7,953 nt of DNA from NCBI GenBank assembly GCA_905236595.1, contig CAJORE010000169.1:1-7953 (forward strand). The letters run 5' to 3'. This stretch comes from an uncultured Selenomonadaceae bacterium (GTDB lineage: Bacteria > Bacillota > Negativicutes > Selenomonadales > Selenomonadaceae). The translations under genes were made by a program, and so were the position numbers. The notes below the pieces were generated by a model, which did not search any database, had not been told where the DNA came from, and saw only the letters and a list, made by a program, of their open reading frames with translations. Of this stretch, positions 6,737 through 7,953 are shown in pieces (positions within the stretch are counted from its first letter, which is position 1; each line of letters begins with the position of its first letter).

Positions 6737-7953
6737 TTGGTCGTAAAAACATACAAGGCTCCGACCATAAAAGAAGCCGTCGACGCGGCAAAAGAAGAGC
6801 TTGGCGTCGAAGCGCAGATTTTGCGGACGAAAAAGATAAAAGAAGGCGGCGTGTTAGGCTTTGGCGCACAAGAATTCGTTGAGGTAATGATGGCCGTCGA
6901 GGACGAAGAACCAAAAAAACCGGCCAAAAAGAAGTCTGCCGAACGCAAACGTCCGACCGCCGCATCAACGACAAAAAATGTTGTGCCGCCGCCACCTATA
7001 CCGACAGCCGTCAAACCGGCCGCTCCCGTATTGCCGCCGTCGGTACTGGCCAAATATAAAACCGACGGCACTTCCGCCGGGGTGAGCATGGCCGAACAAA
7101 CAGCCGCCGCCACCGTTATACCGGCGCCGAATTTTGCCGGGCTGAACGACGCCGTCCCGCCAAACAATGCCGCCGAGAAATTTGTCCCGGTAACGCCGCC
7201 GCTACAGAAAGTTGTCGTCGCACAACCGACTGAGCAAACACCCGCCAAACCGGCTCGACGCTCCAAAAGCAACCGAATCATCAAGGCTGTCGATGCCGAA
7301 ATCGAAGAGCCCGACGAAATCGCCGAACCATCTTTCAAGGAAAAAAATCAAAACATTGAAGGAAATTCAAGCGAAGCGAAGAAAATACAAAAGTTGGAAG
7401 ATGAATTGGCGCAAATGAAGGCTCTGTTGGCGGAGGTTATGAGCCAAAAGCAACCCGAAGAAATTTTCCCGTTGCACGAAGCTTTGCGCCAACAGGAGGT
7501 CGAGCAGAAAGTCTTGACCGATATGGCGGGAAAATCCGGCGCCGGCGAAACATTGGTGGATTGGCGAACCAAAGAAGCCCGACTCACTTTGCAAAATTAT
7601 CTTAAACGCAGTATCGGCTTCACCGGCGGCATCGACTTAATCCCAAAAGGCGTTAGGATTGCCGCTTTAATCGGGCCCACCGGGGTTGGCAAGACCACGA
7701 CACTCGCAAAAATTGCCGCGAAGTTCGTTTTGGAAAAAGGCGCCCGGACGGCGCTCATTACGGCCGACACCTATCGAATATCGGCTGTCGAACAACTAAA
7801 AACGTACTCCGACATCATCGGCCTGCCCCTTGAAATAGTTTATAACCCCGAGGAATTGCGAAAGGCCATCCGTCGTCATACCGATAAAGACTTGATACTC
7901 ATTGACACGGCAGGGCGAAGTCAGCACAACGATTTCCAAATAAAGGAACTGAA
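6737..7953 (+). CDS. flhF: Flagellar GTPase FlhF, N-terminal 405 residues (3' end outside window)
   Basis: FlhF is an SRP-family GTPase, related to Ffh and FtsY, that governs flagellar placement or number and early assembly. The start is TTG at 6737. It gives the family N-terminus VVKTYKAPTIKEAVDAAKEE, and an in-frame TGA at 6725-6727 rules out anything longer. GGGGTGGTG at the end of flhA may serve as ribosome binding site. Residues 1-54 are the B domain. About 55-213 is a Pro/Ala/Lys-rich linker, and 215-237 is a likely coiled coil. An N domain leads into the G domain, with the P-loop GPTGVGKT (313-320), DTYRISAVEQLKTY (344-357) and DTAGR (390-394). The frame is open to the window end, and the rest of the G domain is missing only because the window stops. 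The long linker makes the protein clearly larger than B. subtilis FlhF (366 residues). Confidence 0.95.
   Translation, partial: MVVKTYKAPTIKEAVDAAKEELGVEAQILRTKKIKEGGVLGFGAQEFVEVMMAVEDEEPKKPAKKKSAERKRPTAASTTKNVVPPPPIPTAVKPAAPVLPPSVLAKYKTDGTSAGVSMAEQTAAATVIPAPNFAGLNDAVPPNNAAEKFVPVTPPLQKVVVAQPTEQTPAKPARRSKSNRIIKAVDAEIEEPDEIAEPSFKEKNQNIEGNSSEAKKIQKLEDELAQMKALLAEVMSQKQPEEIFPLHEALRQQEVEQKVLTDMAGKSGAGETLVDWRTKEARLTLQNYLKRSIGFTGGIDLIPKGVRIAALIGPTGVGKTTTLAKIAAKFVLEKGARTALITADTYRISAVEQLKTYSDIIGLPLEIVYNPEELRKAIRRHTDKDLILIDTAGRSQHNDFQIKEL

Noticed and set aside
6640..7338. Long antisense open frame (232 codons) opposite flhA end and flhF linker
   Set aside because: The encoded protein is a low-complexity Ser/Ala/Gly/Thr product mirroring the Pro/Ala/Lys-rich flhF linker, spans two genes on the other strand, and has no recognisable domain.
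1..7953. Mobile elements, CRISPR arrays, tRNA or rRNA genes
   Set aside because: No transposase, terminal repeats, spaced direct repeats or RNA-gene signatures were seen; nearly all of the window is accounted for by flagellar genes.
1..7953. A non-flagellar type III secretion system instead of a flagellar one
   Set aside because: The presence of FliY/FliN-CheY, FliO and FlhF in this order is specific to flagellar operons.

Overview
This window is a block of nine co-directional (+ strand) motility genes. The order is fliY(3' end)-cheY-fliO-fliP-fliQ-fliR-flhB-flhA-flhF(5' part). A CheY-type regulator sits between a FliN/FliY switch protein and fliO, and flhF follows flhA. This matches the fla/che operon layout of Firmicutes such as Bacillus subtilis. 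Protein details point the same way: a FliY with a long low-complexity linker, a 120-residue CheY with Asp54, and an FlhB N-terminus of the 'DLQLFA' type. The moderate GC content and sequence style suggest an anaerobic Firmicute, possibly of the Negativicutes (Selenomonas/Sporomusa-like). The class assignment is an impression, not a demonstrated fact.

Layout: 3-503 is the C-terminal part of a flagellar switch protein, with a Pro/Gln/Met linker followed by a FliN domain. 504-697 is the only sizeable non-coding gap. It has an AT-rich stretch with a perfect TATAAT, a sigma-54-like TTGGCAC element, small inverted repeats and the cheY ribosome binding site. 698-1060 is cheY. 1073-4628 encodes the membrane parts of the export gate (FliO, FliP, FliQ, FliR, FlhB). 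4651-6735 is FlhA, the large export-gate subunit. 6737 to the window end is FlhF, an SRP-type GTPase that starts with TTG and is cut off inside its GTPase domain.

How the genes work together: FliP, FliQ and FliR form the export channel, and FliO assists its assembly. FlhB sets substrate specificity by self-cleavage at NPTH. FlhA forms the cytoplasmic ring and takes part in energy coupling. FlhF helps place the flagellum or recruit early components. FliY and CheY connect the finished motor to chemotaxis. Short gaps and overlaps (12, 12, 8, -56, 22 and 1 bp) argue for one transcript and translational coupling. The exceptions are the 194-bp gap before cheY and a 109-bp gap before the preferred fliP start.

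I looked for an undescribed system and did not find one; this is a canonical flagellar export operon. The points worth a second look are modest: the regulatory gap before cheY, unresolved fliP and flhB starts, the long FlhF linker, and the repeat-bearing FliY linker.
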